From DATBGS01 sp036557885 (lineage in GTDB: Bacteria > Chloroflexota > Ktedonobacteria > Ktedonobacterales > DATBGS01), in contig DATBGS010000006.1 of assembly GCA_036557885.1 (NCBI GenBank), positions 1-64,000 on the forward strand: 64,000 nt of DNA. The letters run 5' to 3'. How positions within the stretch are numbered: position 1 is the first letter of the stretch; each line of letters begins with the position of its first letter. A model generated the notes under the pieces. It was not told the DNA's origin, made no database searches, and saw only the letters and a list, made by a program, of their open reading frames with translations. Position numbers and translations under genes: made by a program. Positions 1-9,343 of the stretch are shown piece after piece.

Positions 1-126
1 CATAGTCGTGATCCACTTTCTCTGAGCCGAGTAGCGAAACATGCCAGAAACAGGAGCGTGGCCTGTTGATAGGAGCATACTCGTCTCTGCTTACTAAAGA
101 GATTATATTCGGTTACAACATGGTAA

Positions 127-1878
127 CCCACCTTCCGCACCTTCCCTTGCTGTGTTGAGCGATTTTTGAGGGACTCGATTTGACAGGTGCCCAGGCCACA
201 TGAGAGACTCGCCCCACTTTGTCTGAGAGGGGAGCCTACATGTCGAACTTTGAGGTAGAACGCTTGGATCATTTGGGGATCGTGGCCGGAGTCTGCCAGG
301 AGATTGGGTTGGTGGAGTACTTCGACAGCCTCGATGAACAGACACATGCGCGAGTGTCCCTGGGTCAGGCGGTGCTGGCCATGGTGCTCAATGGGCTGGG
401 TTTTAGCAATCGCCGCTTGTATCTCGTCCCGCAATTCTTTGAGCACAAGCCCATCGAGCGCTTGATCGGTCCTGGGATCACCTCAGCGGACCTGAACGAT
501 GATTGCCTGGGACGAGCCCTGGATTGGCTTACCGCCCACGATCTCACCGCCTTGTATGCCGGGTTGGCGCATCAAGCACGAAGGCGCTTTACCGTGGCAG
601 CTGAGGCGGTGCATGTGGACAGCACCTCTTTCTCGGTCGAAGGGGCCTACGTGCGCGAGGATCCTGAAGACAATGAGACGCTGATTCGGATCACGTATGG
701 CTACTCGCGCGACCATCGGGCTGACCTCAAGCAATGGCAGCTTTCTTTGGCGACGACCACCAGCGGGGTGCCACTCGGGCTGCAGGTGCTCGACGGGAAT
801 GCGAGCGACCAGACCACCCTTGCCCAACAGGTGGCCGAAGTGGTCTACCAGTTTCGGGCGGAACGGGAAGAGGAGCCGATCTACGTGTCCGACAGTGCGG
901 GCTACAGCGAAGCCAGGATGACCGAGTTAGATCGGAAGAACGTCTGGTGGGTCGGCCGGGTCCCAGAAACCTCCACTCGGGCCAAGGCGCTCGTGGCCGA
1001 GGAGCCAGCGACCTGGCAAGGTAACGAAGAACTCCGTTGGGTGGAACGAGAGGTGCGCCTCGGCGAGCGGGCCGAGCGCTGGATCGTCGCGCAGAGCGCC
1101 GAGGGGGTGGACCGGCAAGAAGCCACGCTCCAGCGGCGAGCGGAGCAGGAACGCCAGCTCTGGACGAAACGGCTGCGCGAACTCGAGCAGCGCCCCTTTG
1201 CCTGTGAGGCGGACGCCCAAACGGCCTGCCGCGAGGCTCGGAAGGGAGCGCCCGCTTTTCTAGAAATCGTCCTCCAAGTGCAGGTCAGCACCCAGCATCC
1301 TGGACGAGGCCGCCCGCGCACCGACACGGAGCCGGAGCAGGTCTGGAGGGTGCAGGGGATCGTGAGCGTCCTGGAAGCCGCTCTGGCGGCAGAAGCCCGA
1401 CGCAAAGCCAACTTTATTGTCGCGACCAATGTGCCGACTACGCGTAAGAGTGCTGAAGAGGTGCTCCACCTCTACAAAGGGCAGAACGGGGTCGAACGCG
1501 GCTTTGCGTTCCTCAAGGCCCCCTTGTTTTTGGCCTCGTCCGTGTTCGTGAAGAAGGTCGAACGCGTGATGGCAACGGGGTTCGTCATGGTCCTATGCCT
1601 GCTCGTCTACCGGCTCGCGGAACACCGCCTTCGTCAGCGCTTGGCGGAGACCAGCGCGACCGTGCCCGACCAACTCAAGAAGCCGACCCAGCGGCCCACC
1701 CTGCGCTGGGTGTTTCAATGCTTCGAGGGGATCAGCCTGGTCCTGATGCAGGGTGAAGAGCGGATGGAAGCCGTCCAGGTGACGGGCCTGACCGACCTGC
1801 ATCTCCTTATCCTGGGGATGCTTGGGCCTCCCTACAAAAAATACTACGAATGAACCAAGTAGACTTGCGGAAGGTGGG
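127..1878 (+). mobile_element. IS1634-like insertion sequence
   Basis: A single transposase gene is bracketed by perfect 13-bp inverted repeats: CCCACCTTCCGCA at 127-139 and its reverse complement at 1866-1878. The element is about 1.75 kb, normal for the IS1634 group of the IS4 superfamily. The transposase frame is open throughout, so the copy may be active. No convincing target-site duplication is visible next to the repeats, so the exact ends may lie a few bases outside these coordinates. Confidence 0.8.
240..1853 (+). CDS. IS1634-family DDE transposase
   Basis: This 537-residue protein should cut and join the ends of the surrounding insertion sequence. The N-terminus has the DUF4277-like segment usual in this family. 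Candidate catalytic residues are D127 (in VHVDSTSF), D218 (in YVSDSAGY) and E419 (in NGVERGF), which fit a DDE RNase H-fold transposase with a long insertion between the second Asp and the Glu. The ATG at 240 is preferred over an in-frame TTG at 219 because AGAGGGGAG lies just upstream of it. Length is normal for the family and I see no frameshift. Identification rests on the sequence pattern and the flanking inverted repeats. Confidence 0.87.
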   Translation: MSNFEVERLDHLGIVAGVCQEIGLVEYFDSLDEQTHARVSLGQAVLAMVLNGLGFSNRRLYLVPQFFEHKPIERLIGPGITSADLNDDCLGRALDWLTAHDLTALYAGLAHQARRRFTVAAEAVHVDSTSFSVEGAYVREDPEDNETLIRITYGYSRDHRADLKQWQLSLATTTSGVPLGLQVLDGNASDQTTLAQQVAEVVYQFRAEREEEPIYVSDSAGYSEARMTELDRKNVWWVGRVPETSTRAKALVAEEPATWQGNEELRWVEREVRLGERAERWIVAQSAEGVDRQEATLQRRAEQERQLWTKRLRELEQRPFACEADAQTACREARKGAPAFLEIVLQVQVSTQHPGRGRPRTDTEPEQVWRVQGIVSVLEAALAAEARRKANFIVATNVPTTRKSAEEVLHLYKGQNGVERGFAFLKAPLFLASSVFVKKVERVMATGFVMVLCLLVYRLAEHRLRQRLAETSATVPDQLKKPTQRPTLRWVFQCFEGISLVLMQGEERMEAVQVTGLTDLHLLILGMLGPPYKKYYE

Positions 1879-2360
1879 ATATCAGGAAAGAAAATACAAC
1901 TTTCCAGCTTTAATTCTCATTTGTTCTTATCGCAGTGAACGACTTTGTTTTCGCTCAGCAATAATGATGCTATTATCGGATGTATGCTGTTTAAAATACT
2001 GTGAAGGACTTTTCTGTAGAAACTGAACAATAATAAGGCCCTGATTTCCTGGTTTCAATGAATGGAGTTGTGAACGACTTTATTTGCAAGGTCCAAGTGG
2101 TGGTGCTGGGAATAAAGTTGGGTTGCCACTTGTGGGTGGTCTGAGGTCAAGGCACTGCTTGTCTCAACCCCTGGTGATCTGCTGGCTTGCTAACTCAACA
2201 GGGATTAGTCACAGGAAACGATCCTCTTAGAGAAAGAAGGATCGTTTCCTAATTTGATAAGTGTTGACTGGATTGCTGATCAGAACAAGCCGCCTCCTCT
2301 GTTCAAGACTCCACCCATCTTTTATTTAGCTCCAAAGGCGGGAAGACAACACCTTCCCCA
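1879..2360. other. gene-free, AT-richer spacer
   Basis: No convincing gene is seen between the insertion sequence and the rph stop codon. The stretch holds two near-identical 16-base copies of GTGAACGACTTTRTTT (1935-1950 and 2070-2085) and a perfect 12-bp hairpin (2213-2250). A short GGGAAG/CTTCCC hairpin (2340-2358) directly follows the leftward rph gene and may be a weak terminator. The composition is more AT-rich than the NRPS region, which suggests foreign or decayed DNA. Confidence 0.5.
2213..2250. repeat. perfect 12-bp inverted repeat
   Basis: The arms AGGAAACGATCC (2213-2224) and its reverse complement (2239-2250) enclose a 14-base loop. No T-run follows on either strand, so a rho-independent terminator is doubtful. 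The site lies about 110 bp downstream of the rph stop and could stabilise a transcript end or be a protein-binding site. Confidence 0.55.
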
Positions 2361-4979
2361 TTAGAGGATTTCTACATACCCTTCTGTTCCATGCACACGA
2401 ATTCGTTGCCCATCTTTTATCAGTTTGGTAGCATTCTCCACTCCGGTAACTGCTGGTAAGCCATATTCACGTGCGATAACTGCTCCATGCGTCATCAGCC
2501 CACCAACTTCGGTGACCAGCCCTTTTATGGAGACAAACAATGGTGTCCAGCTAGGATCAGTAAAGGAGGTGACTAATATATCTCCATCTCCCAGATTGGC
2601 ATCTTCCATGTTTAAGATGACACGTGCTCGCCCCTCTATAACGCCGGAAGAAACGGGTAGACCTACAAGAGCTTCGGCTGGGAGATTTTCTCGTTTATAC
2701 TCACCTGCAATGATTTCACCATCAGACGTGATAACACGTGGGGGAGTGAGTTTTTCATAGAATCTGTACTCGTCTTTGCGTTTGCTGATGATCTGGTAAT
2801 CCAGTGTATGGGTGCGTACCACTTCGCGGAGTTCTTGAAAAGTGAGGTAGTAAATATCCTCTTTTTCATGAATAACGCTGGCTTGTACGAGTCGCTCGGC
2901 TTCTTTCAGTAAAGCCTGCTTATAAACAAAGTAGCGACTAACCATGCCGTATTTTGGATATTCACGATACCCGATGAAATTCCGGATCAGGTCTATCATT
3001 CGTTTTGTTTCTTTGGCCTTTTGTTCACCATCCGGTAATTGCTTCAATCGGTCTAATAACTCCTGTTCTTTTTCCAGAGCTTCCTGTCGCCCTTGCTCAA
3101 ATTTCCGATGGCCGGCACCAGGCCCAAAGTTTTTGATGTTACTGAGCATCATGGGGACAAGTGTCGTTGGTTTTTCGCTCCAGCGGGTTCTCGTAATATC
3201 GATTTCTCCGACGCATCGCATCCCATATTTGTTAAGGTAAGCAGAGATAGCGTCCCGAGTTTCCCGTCCACCTTCAAACGTAACCAGTTCATCCAAAAAG
3301 GTAGCATCTTTTCCCTGTTGTAAATACTCAATTACTTCTGGATAAGGACGAATTACATCTGCGACATCCAAGAGCGCCAGACCCATCTCCGAAGTGATAT
3401 TGTTTGGTACAGATTGAGAAAGCGTGTCTGCTGCGCTTTTTTCACCCAGCCACTTCTCCATGTTTTCATTGATCCATGCTGAAGCATCCATAGCAGCCAT
3501 AAACACACGCGAACTTTGTGGATCAAATAAAATCTTCTTTAGTTGCTGGACATCCTCGAGAAGAAAATCAAACAAATCCGGTCCTGATTTCGTTTGGATG
3601 TTTTGTTTTAACTCTTCTACCGACGTTTGACTGCGTTGAATCAGATCAGAAACGATTGTCGGATCGTTTTCGATTTGTGTATGAAAACCCGCAGACGGGG
3701 TACCTTTACTGCTTTTACCAGAACTCTGTTCTTGCTTATCATCTGGTAACGATTTTATAAAATCTCCCCGCTCTATGATGATCATCAATGCGTCCTTTAA
3801 GAGCGGATCGTGTTGTCCCATGACCTGTAATAAGTTTTCTCTGCTGACAGGTGAAGCCAGTTGATGTGTGACATCAACAAACAACCTCCCACCCGCTTTA
3901 AACATAGGTCGGGCAGCCGTTAACTGCCATACAGATAATCCCAATGGTTTGATGGGGTCGGTCATCATTTGCTGATGACCAACAGATATATAGACGTGAT
4001 TTTCCTGATCATTCGCTTCAGGGATGGGGAATAAAGTAGTGATTGGCCGGCTCTGCACAATATAAAATGTGTCATCAACCAAACACCATTCGATGTCCTG
4101 AGGGCAACCGAAACGGTCTTCGATCTTTCTGCCCACGCGCTCAAGCTGCAAAATCTGCTCATCCGTCAGCGCTTGCCTATTCTGCCGCTCAGGTTCAATC
4201 TCCTGTGCTTTTGTGCCGCCATCTTTTAAGGCATAGATAGCCAGCTTCTTGGTGGAGATTATCTTATCGGTAACTTTGCCGTTACGCACTTTATAGACAT
4301 CAGCATTCACCAGACCGGAGACTAATGCCTCACCAAGTCCGAAGCTGGCGTCAATGGATAACACCTTCCTATGAGAAGTGATGGGATCGGCAGTAAACAA
4401 AATCCCTGCCGCCTGTGGGAAGACCATCTCCTGAACAACCACAGACAGGTGGACTTTACGGTGGTCGAAGCCGTTTTGAAGGCGGTAAATGACTGCCCTT
4501 TCGGTAAATAGGGATGCCCAGCACTTGCTGATGTGCTTGAGGATTGCTTTCTTTCCAAGAATGTTCAAATACGTATCCTGCTGGCCTGCAAAGGAGGCCG
4601 TCGGTAAATCCTCTGCGGTTGCGCTGGATCGTATGGCATAGGCAGTGTTTTCTCCAATCCTGGAGAGAAAGTGGGTGATTTCTTTATGCATGTCTTGAGG
4701 GATGGCTATCCCTTCGATGACCCTGCGAATCTCACCGCTCAGTTCACCGATTTTCTCCCGGTCTTCTTCCACCTTGAGAAGCGATAGCCGATCAAGTAAT
4801 TCGTTCATCAACGACGTTTCGCCAATGATTCTTTGAAAGGCTTCAGTAGAAATACAAAAGCCATGTGGTACGCGGATTCCTTCAATCTTGGAAAGTTCCC
4901 CCAGGTTCGCGCCTTTCCCCCCAACAACCATGAGTTTTGTTGTGTCAATATCCTGAAAACCAAGCACATAGGAACTCAT
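2361..4979 (-). CDS. rph: rifampin phosphotransferase
   Basis: An 872-residue three-domain enzyme of the PEP-synthase superfamily. An ATP-grasp domain fills roughly residues 1-310 (VGGKGANLGEL, then AIRSSATAEDLP), a central substrate domain follows, and a swivelling phosphohistidine domain closes the protein with H831 in GGLMTHGAVIARE. That THGA signature and the length fit Rph (Listeria type, about 867 residues, catalytic His near 825) better than true PEP synthase, which has a GGxxCHAA-type site. Rph transfers the beta-phosphate of ATP to rifamycins and inactivates them. The start is the ATG at 4979, preceded by AAAGGAGAG at good spacing; longer in-frame starts lack a ribosome site. It follows the NRPS operon in the same direction behind a hairpin. 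PEP synthase-like activity on another substrate cannot be excluded. Confidence 0.82.
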   Translation of the reverse strand: MSSYVLGFQDIDTTKLMVVGGKGANLGELSKIEGIRVPHGFCISTEAFQRIIGETSLMNELLDRLSLLKVEEDREKIGELSGEIRRVIEGIAIPQDMHKEITHFLSRIGENTAYAIRSSATAEDLPTASFAGQQDTYLNILGKKAILKHISKCWASLFTERAVIYRLQNGFDHRKVHLSVVVQEMVFPQAAGILFTADPITSHRKVLSIDASFGLGEALVSGLVNADVYKVRNGKVTDKIISTKKLAIYALKDGGTKAQEIEPERQNRQALTDEQILQLERVGRKIEDRFGCPQDIEWCLVDDTFYIVQSRPITTLFPIPEANDQENHVYISVGHQQMMTDPIKPLGLSVWQLTAARPMFKAGGRLFVDVTHQLASPVSRENLLQVMGQHDPLLKDALMIIIERGDFIKSLPDDKQEQSSGKSSKGTPSAGFHTQIENDPTIVSDLIQRSQTSVEELKQNIQTKSGPDLFDFLLEDVQQLKKILFDPQSSRVFMAAMDASAWINENMEKWLGEKSAADTLSQSVPNNITSEMGLALLDVADVIRPYPEVIEYLQQGKDATFLDELVTFEGGRETRDAISAYLNKYGMRCVGEIDITRTRWSEKPTTLVPMMLSNIKNFGPGAGHRKFEQGRQEALEKEQELLDRLKQLPDGEQKAKETKRMIDLIRNFIGYREYPKYGMVSRYFVYKQALLKEAERLVQASVIHEKEDIYYLTFQELREVVRTHTLDYQIISKRKDEYRFYEKLTPPRVITSDGEIIAGEYKRENLPAEALVGLPVSSGVIEGRARVILNMEDANLGDGDILVTSFTDPSWTPLFVSIKGLVTEVGGLMTHGAVIAREYGLPAVTGVENATKLIKDGQRIRVHGTEGYVEIL

Positions 4980-5146
4980 ATGTTTCTCTCCTTTGTACAT
5001 TTCTGCTTCGATACTTGAGGTGACATTCTTCGGGCTAAAACGATTTTCTGGAGGATTGTACTCGCCTTGCCGGGACAACGATGCCTGTTTCAAGCGTACC
5101 CAATTCCCCAAGAGGGTGCAAGGAATCAAGAGATGTGAAAGATTGA

Positions 5147-5170
5147 GGGGGTAGCTGCCGGGCTACCCCC
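5147..5170 (-). terminator. hairpin after the NRPS operon
   Basis: The arms GGGGGTAGC (5147-5155) and GCTACCCCC (5162-5170) pair across a 6-base loop, 28 bp past the stop codon of the last NRPS gene. On the leftward transcript it is followed by TCAATCTTTC, a weak U-rich tail. It probably ends the NRPS transcript before rph, though read-through into rph is possible. Confidence 0.65.
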
Positions 5171-5197
5171 ATCACGTGGAAACCCATCGCAGCGACC

Positions 5198-8100
5198 TCA
5201 CGCTTCTTGAGCCTGGAGCAGGCACGCCTTCAGATGCTCAGCTAGTATGGTGAGATAGTCTGTTCGACAGGTATCATGCGTGCCCGGAATGATATGCACT
5301 TCTTCCTTTGCGCCCCGCGCCACGCCAGCCCATCCCGTCTGATGAAATAGCTCTTCACGGGGCCAAAAGATGGTGATCTTGCCAGCATACGGACCAGGCG
5401 CGTAAGCCGAAATGACCCAGCGATACATGGCTCCCCACTCCTGGCGGAGCAATTTGACTCCTGGCAGGAACGGCTTCTTCTTTTTCGGCTGGAACTGCCC
5501 TTTTGTGTCTATGCTGCGTTCATGGTCTATCTTGTTCCGGTAATGAGGAATGCGGAGATAGCGGTAATAATGCCGTAGAGAAATGTATCCGTAGCGCAGG
5601 CGCAGGAACAGATTCAAGGTCTTATCTGGTCCAAGATGCGTAAGAGCGCCGAGGTGATTCAGCAGGTGGTGTATGAATTGCTGACTACGGGGAGCAGGGG
5701 TGGCCGGGTCTATCAGGAGCAACAAGGCCACCTTCTGCCCAGCAGCCTCAAGCTGCCGGGCCATCTCATACGCGACCAGACCCCCATTGCAAAAACCACC
5801 GAGTAGATATGGGCCTTCAGGTTGAAGGGCGCGTATGGCCTGGAGATGGGCCGTTGCTACTTCCTCAAATGTGGGCGGAACGCGCAGCCCGTCAAACTTA
5901 TATGGCTCAAGCACATAGAAAGGCTGTTCCGGCCCTAACGCCCGCGCCAATGGAAAGCAATAGAAAGCGCCGCTGTTCCAATCCCCGTGCGCAAAGAAGA
6001 AAGGCCGCCTTGCTCCCCCGGCTTGCACGGCAACAAGTGGGGTTCTGGTCTGCTGGCGCGTGGGTTGTTGCTCAAGAGCAACAGCAAGGTGCTCGATAGT
6101 TGGGCCTGCAAAGAGGGAGGCCAGCGTGATTTTTTTCTGGAAGACCTGCTCGATTCTATCTACAAGGCGAGCAGCGAGCAGGGAATGGCCGCCCAGATGG
6201 AAAAAGTTGTCCGTCATTCCGATAGGCCGCGCCTCTAACAACTCTTCCCATATCTGGAGCAGTTGAAAATGCGCAATGTGTGTGGGAGGGACAACGGCGG
6301 CTTCGGCTGGCCGATGCGTTGATGCGGGAAGAGGAAGCGCCCGCCGGTCTATCTTGCCGTTGGGAGTGATGGGCAGGGCATCCAGCACGAGAAAGGTTGC
6401 GGGTAGCATATAGTCAGGAAGGCGCCGGGACAAGAAATCGCGCAATTCCTGGTCTGCCACTGGTTGTTCCTGGCCCAAAACAACATACGCGATCAGACGT
6501 TTTTCGTGATAGCCGCTCTCATATACCTGGACCAGCGCCTCTTTTACGGCTGGATGAAGCCCCAGGACCGTCTCAATTTCTCCGAGTTCAACGCGGAAGC
6601 CGCGCAGTTTGATCTGCTGGTCGCGGCGTCCCAGAAACTCCAGCGTTCCATCTGGCAGGTAGCGCACCAGGTCGCCGGTCTTGTAGAGCACTGCGCCTGG
6701 TTCAGGGCCGAAAGGATGGGCAATGAATTTTTCAGCAGTAAGCTCAGGGCGGTTGAGATACCCTCGCGCCAGGCCAGCGCCCCCAATATGTAGCTCCCCA
6801 GGCACGCCAATGGGCACCGGATGCAGAGAGCGGTCCAGCACATAGACCTGTGTATTCCCTATGGGGCGTCCAATGGGGATGGAGCGCGTGTTCCTGGGCA
6901 GGTTTTTGGGGATGGGGTAGCAGCAGGTGAAGGTGGTGCTTTCTGTGGGGCCGTAGCCATTAATCAATTGCGTGGTTGGCAGCAATTCAAGGGCGCGGCG
7001 AATATGCGTCACAGACAGCGCTTCCCCACCTGTCAGAAGTTGCCTGACGCCTTTCAGCCCTTCCGGGGCTTCATCTATCACCGCGTTAAAGAGCGAAGCG
7101 GTCAGCCAGAGGGTGGTCACGCCATATTTTTGCAGCGCTGCTCCAATGCTCTTTGGGGTTGGGAGTCGTTCAGGAAACAGGACGCAGCGCGCGCCATGCA
7201 GTAAGGCGCCCCAGACCTCAAACGTTGCCGCGTCAAAGGACGTTGCTGCCAGATGCAGGATGGTTTCATCTCTGCCCAATCGCGCATATGCTCCGCCAAA
7301 TAACAGGCGGGCGATGCTGCGGTGCTGAATCTCAACACCTTTCGGGGTGCCTGTCGAGCCAGAGGTATACATTACATAGGCTGGGTGCCCGGAATGGACC
7401 CCATTGTTCTCATACTCTGCTGGTTCTTTGGCGAGCGCCTGCCATTCTGGGTCCAGAGAGACCACAGGCAGCCCCAGCCCTTGCAGGGCTTCCCCCAGCC
7501 CTTCCCGCGCTACCAGAACCCGCGCTTGTGAGTCTTGCACCATGAACGCCAGTCGCTCTCTGGGAGAGGCCGGGTCCAGGGGCACATAGGCCCCGCCTGC
7601 TTTGAGAATGCCCAGCATGCCGACGATGAGTTCGATGGAGCGATCAAGACACAGGCCGACATGCACACCTGGGCCAACACCAAGCTGCTGGAGACGACAG
7701 GTGAGTTGATTCGCGCGATGGTTCAACGCCCGATAGGTCAATTGCACGTCACGATAGACCAGCGCGACAGCTTCGGGCGTCTGCGCCGCTTGCGCTTCAA
7801 AAAGCTGGTGGACACACTGGTCTTTGGGGTATTCTGCGTCCGTCTGGTTCCATTCCACCAGGAGTTGCTGCCGTTCGGCATCCGTGAGCAGCGGCAACTC
7901 GGAGAGAAGCTGCCCTGGATCAGCAACCATACCTGTGAGCAGCGTCTCAAAATTGCCGCGCATCCGGGCAATGGTGCTGGCCTCAAACAGGTCCGTGTTG
8001 TATTCGATTGCGCCCGCCAGTCCGCGTGGCGTCTCCCACAGGTAGAGCATCAGATCAAATTTAGCCGTCCCGCTCTCAAGCTCCACAGGATGCAGCGTCA

Positions 8101-9343
8101 CGCCAGCCACCTCTATGGCTGGTCGGGCGGGGTTCTGCATGGCAAACGCCACCTGAAAGATGGGTGTGTGGCTCAAGCTGCGCTCAGGCTGAAGCGCTTC
8201 AACAAGCTTTTCAAAGGGGAAATCCTGATGGGCATAGGCGCCTAAAGCCAGCTTGTGCATGCGCCGGAGCAGTTGGCGGAAGCTGGGGTTCCCAGAGAGA
8301 TCACCACGCAGCACCAGCATATTCACCAGAAACCCCATCACTCCGTGTGTTGCTGCCTGGTGGCGGGTGGCTACTGGTGAGCCAATAACGATGTCTTCTT
8401 CTCCGTTATAGCGAGAGAGCAGCGTTTGGAAGGCGGTGAGGAGCGTGATAAACAGCGTTGTTTTTTCTTGCTCCGCCAGCGCTTGAAGCCGGGCAGAGAG
8501 CCTATCGGGAATGGTAAAGGGCAAGCGTGCTCCCCGAAATGACTGCACAGAGGGGCGAGCAAAGTCTGTTGGTAATTCCAGGGTAGCCGGAGCGCCAGCC
8601 ATGTAGTGTTTCCAATACGCCAGGTGCTTTTCCAGCACGTCCCCTGTGAGCTGCTCGCGTTCCCAGAGAACAATGTCGGCAAACTGGAGGGACTGTTCTG
8701 GCGGTGCAATGGGCTGTCCTGTAGCGAGCGCCGCGTAGAACGTGGTCAGTTCGCGGATCAGCAGGTCCATAGACCAGGCATCGGAAATGATGTGATGGGT
8801 GGTGATCACCAACAGATGGTCGCTGGCATCCAACCTGATCAGACATGCCCGAATCAGGGGAGAGCGCATCAGATCGAAGGGCTGCCTGGCTTCTTCATGC
8901 GCCAGCCGCGCGGCCTCTGCTTCACGCTTTGCTGGCTCAAGCGCCCCAAGGTCTGTGACTGAGAGCGTCAGACGCAGCGTGGGCGTTATGACCTGCACGG
9001 GGTGCCCATTGACCAGCGCAAAGCTGGTGCGCAGGTTCTCCTGGCGGCGCACAATCTCATTCAGGCTGTCCTCCAGTGCGGCCAGGTTTAACGGGCCTTT
9101 CACACGCAGCGCTTCGGGAATGATGTAGGTGGGATTCCCCGGCGCGAGTTGATCAAGGAACCAGAGCTGCTCTTGCGCAAAGGAGAGGGGAATGGTCTGG
9201 ATGGCTTTGTTTCGTGGACGGATGGGTGCTTGTGAAGGCTCTTTCGGTTGGTCCTGACGGCGCTTCTGTTCCTGAAGCCTTCTCAGCAGCACTTCTCTTT
9301 TTTCTGGGGAAAGCGCGGCAATGCGCTCAGAGAGATCACTCAT
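5198..9343 (-). CDS. NRPS module C-A-PCP-TE, predicted Val, Cys-type TE
   Basis: A terminal nonribosomal peptide synthetase module of 1381 residues. The condensation domain spans about 45-480 with HHIISDAW, the adenylation domain about 495-1000 (YTSGSTGTPKG, NGYGPTE, NGKIDR), the carrier domain follows with the phosphopantetheine Ser at S1054 (LGGHSLL), and the thioesterase occupies about 1110-1375. By hand alignment to GrsA the specificity code reads DAFWLGGTF(K), close to published valine codes. The TE elbow is GGFCNGG, with Cys1185 (codon at 5789-5791) instead of Ser; an acidic residue (LLIDP) and H1356 (GTHDTC) complete a triad. The start overlaps the upstream NRPS stop by 8 bp, indicating translational coupling. 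This should be the last, product-releasing module of the leftward arm. No epimerase or methyltransferase domain is seen. Confidence 0.93.
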   Translation of the reverse strand: MSDLSERIAALSPEKREVLLRRLQEQKRRQDQPKEPSQAPIRPRNKAIQTIPLSFAQEQLWFLDQLAPGNPTYIIPEALRVKGPLNLAALEDSLNEIVRRQENLRTSFALVNGHPVQVITPTLRLTLSVTDLGALEPAKREAEAARLAHEEARQPFDLMRSPLIRACLIRLDASDHLLVITTHHIISDAWSMDLLIRELTTFYAALATGQPIAPPEQSLQFADIVLWEREQLTGDVLEKHLAYWKHYMAGAPATLELPTDFARPSVQSFRGARLPFTIPDRLSARLQALAEQEKTTLFITLLTAFQTLLSRYNGEEDIVIGSPVATRHQAATHGVMGFLVNMLVLRGDLSGNPSFRQLLRRMHKLALGAYAHQDFPFEKLVEALQPERSLSHTPIFQVAFAMQNPARPAIEVAGVTLHPVELESGTAKFDLMLYLWETPRGLAGAIEYNTDLFEASTIARMRGNFETLLTGMVADPGQLLSELPLLTDAERQQLLVEWNQTDAEYPKDQCVHQLFEAQAAQTPEAVALVYRDVQLTYRALNHRANQLTCRLQQLGVGPGVHVGLCLDRSIELIVGMLGILKAGGAYVPLDPASPRERLAFMVQDSQARVLVAREGLGEALQGLGLPVVSLDPEWQALAKEPAEYENNGVHSGHPAYVMYTSGSTGTPKGVEIQHRSIARLLFGGAYARLGRDETILHLAATSFDAATFEVWGALLHGARCVLFPERLPTPKSIGAALQKYGVTTLWLTASLFNAVIDEAPEGLKGVRQLLTGGEALSVTHIRRALELLPTTQLINGYGPTESTTFTCCYPIPKNLPRNTRSIPIGRPIGNTQVYVLDRSLHPVPIGVPGELHIGGAGLARGYLNRPELTAEKFIAHPFGPEPGAVLYKTGDLVRYLPDGTLEFLGRRDQQIKLRGFRVELGEIETVLGLHPAVKEALVQVYESGYHEKRLIAYVVLGQEQPVADQELRDFLSRRLPDYMLPATFLVLDALPITPNGKIDRRALPLPASTHRPAEAAVVPPTHIAHFQLLQIWEELLEARPIGMTDNFFHLGGHSLLAARLVDRIEQVFQKKITLASLFAGPTIEHLAVALEQQPTRQQTRTPLVAVQAGGARRPFFFAHGDWNSGAFYCFPLARALGPEQPFYVLEPYKFDGLRVPPTFEEVATAHLQAIRALQPEGPYLLGGFCNGGLVAYEMARQLEAAGQKVALLLLIDPATPAPRSQQFIHHLLNHLGALTHLGPDKTLNLFLRLRYGYISLRHYYRYLRIPHYRNKIDHERSIDTKGQFQPKKKKPFLPGVKLLRQEWGAMYRWVISAYAPGPYAGKITIFWPREELFHQTGWAGVARGAKEEVHIIPGTHDTCRTDYLTILAEHLKACLLQAQEA

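Noticed and set aside
2361..4979. Phosphoenolpyruvate synthase
   Set aside because: Domain order is shared, but the THGA phosphohistidine motif, the His position and the length favour rifampin phosphotransferase.
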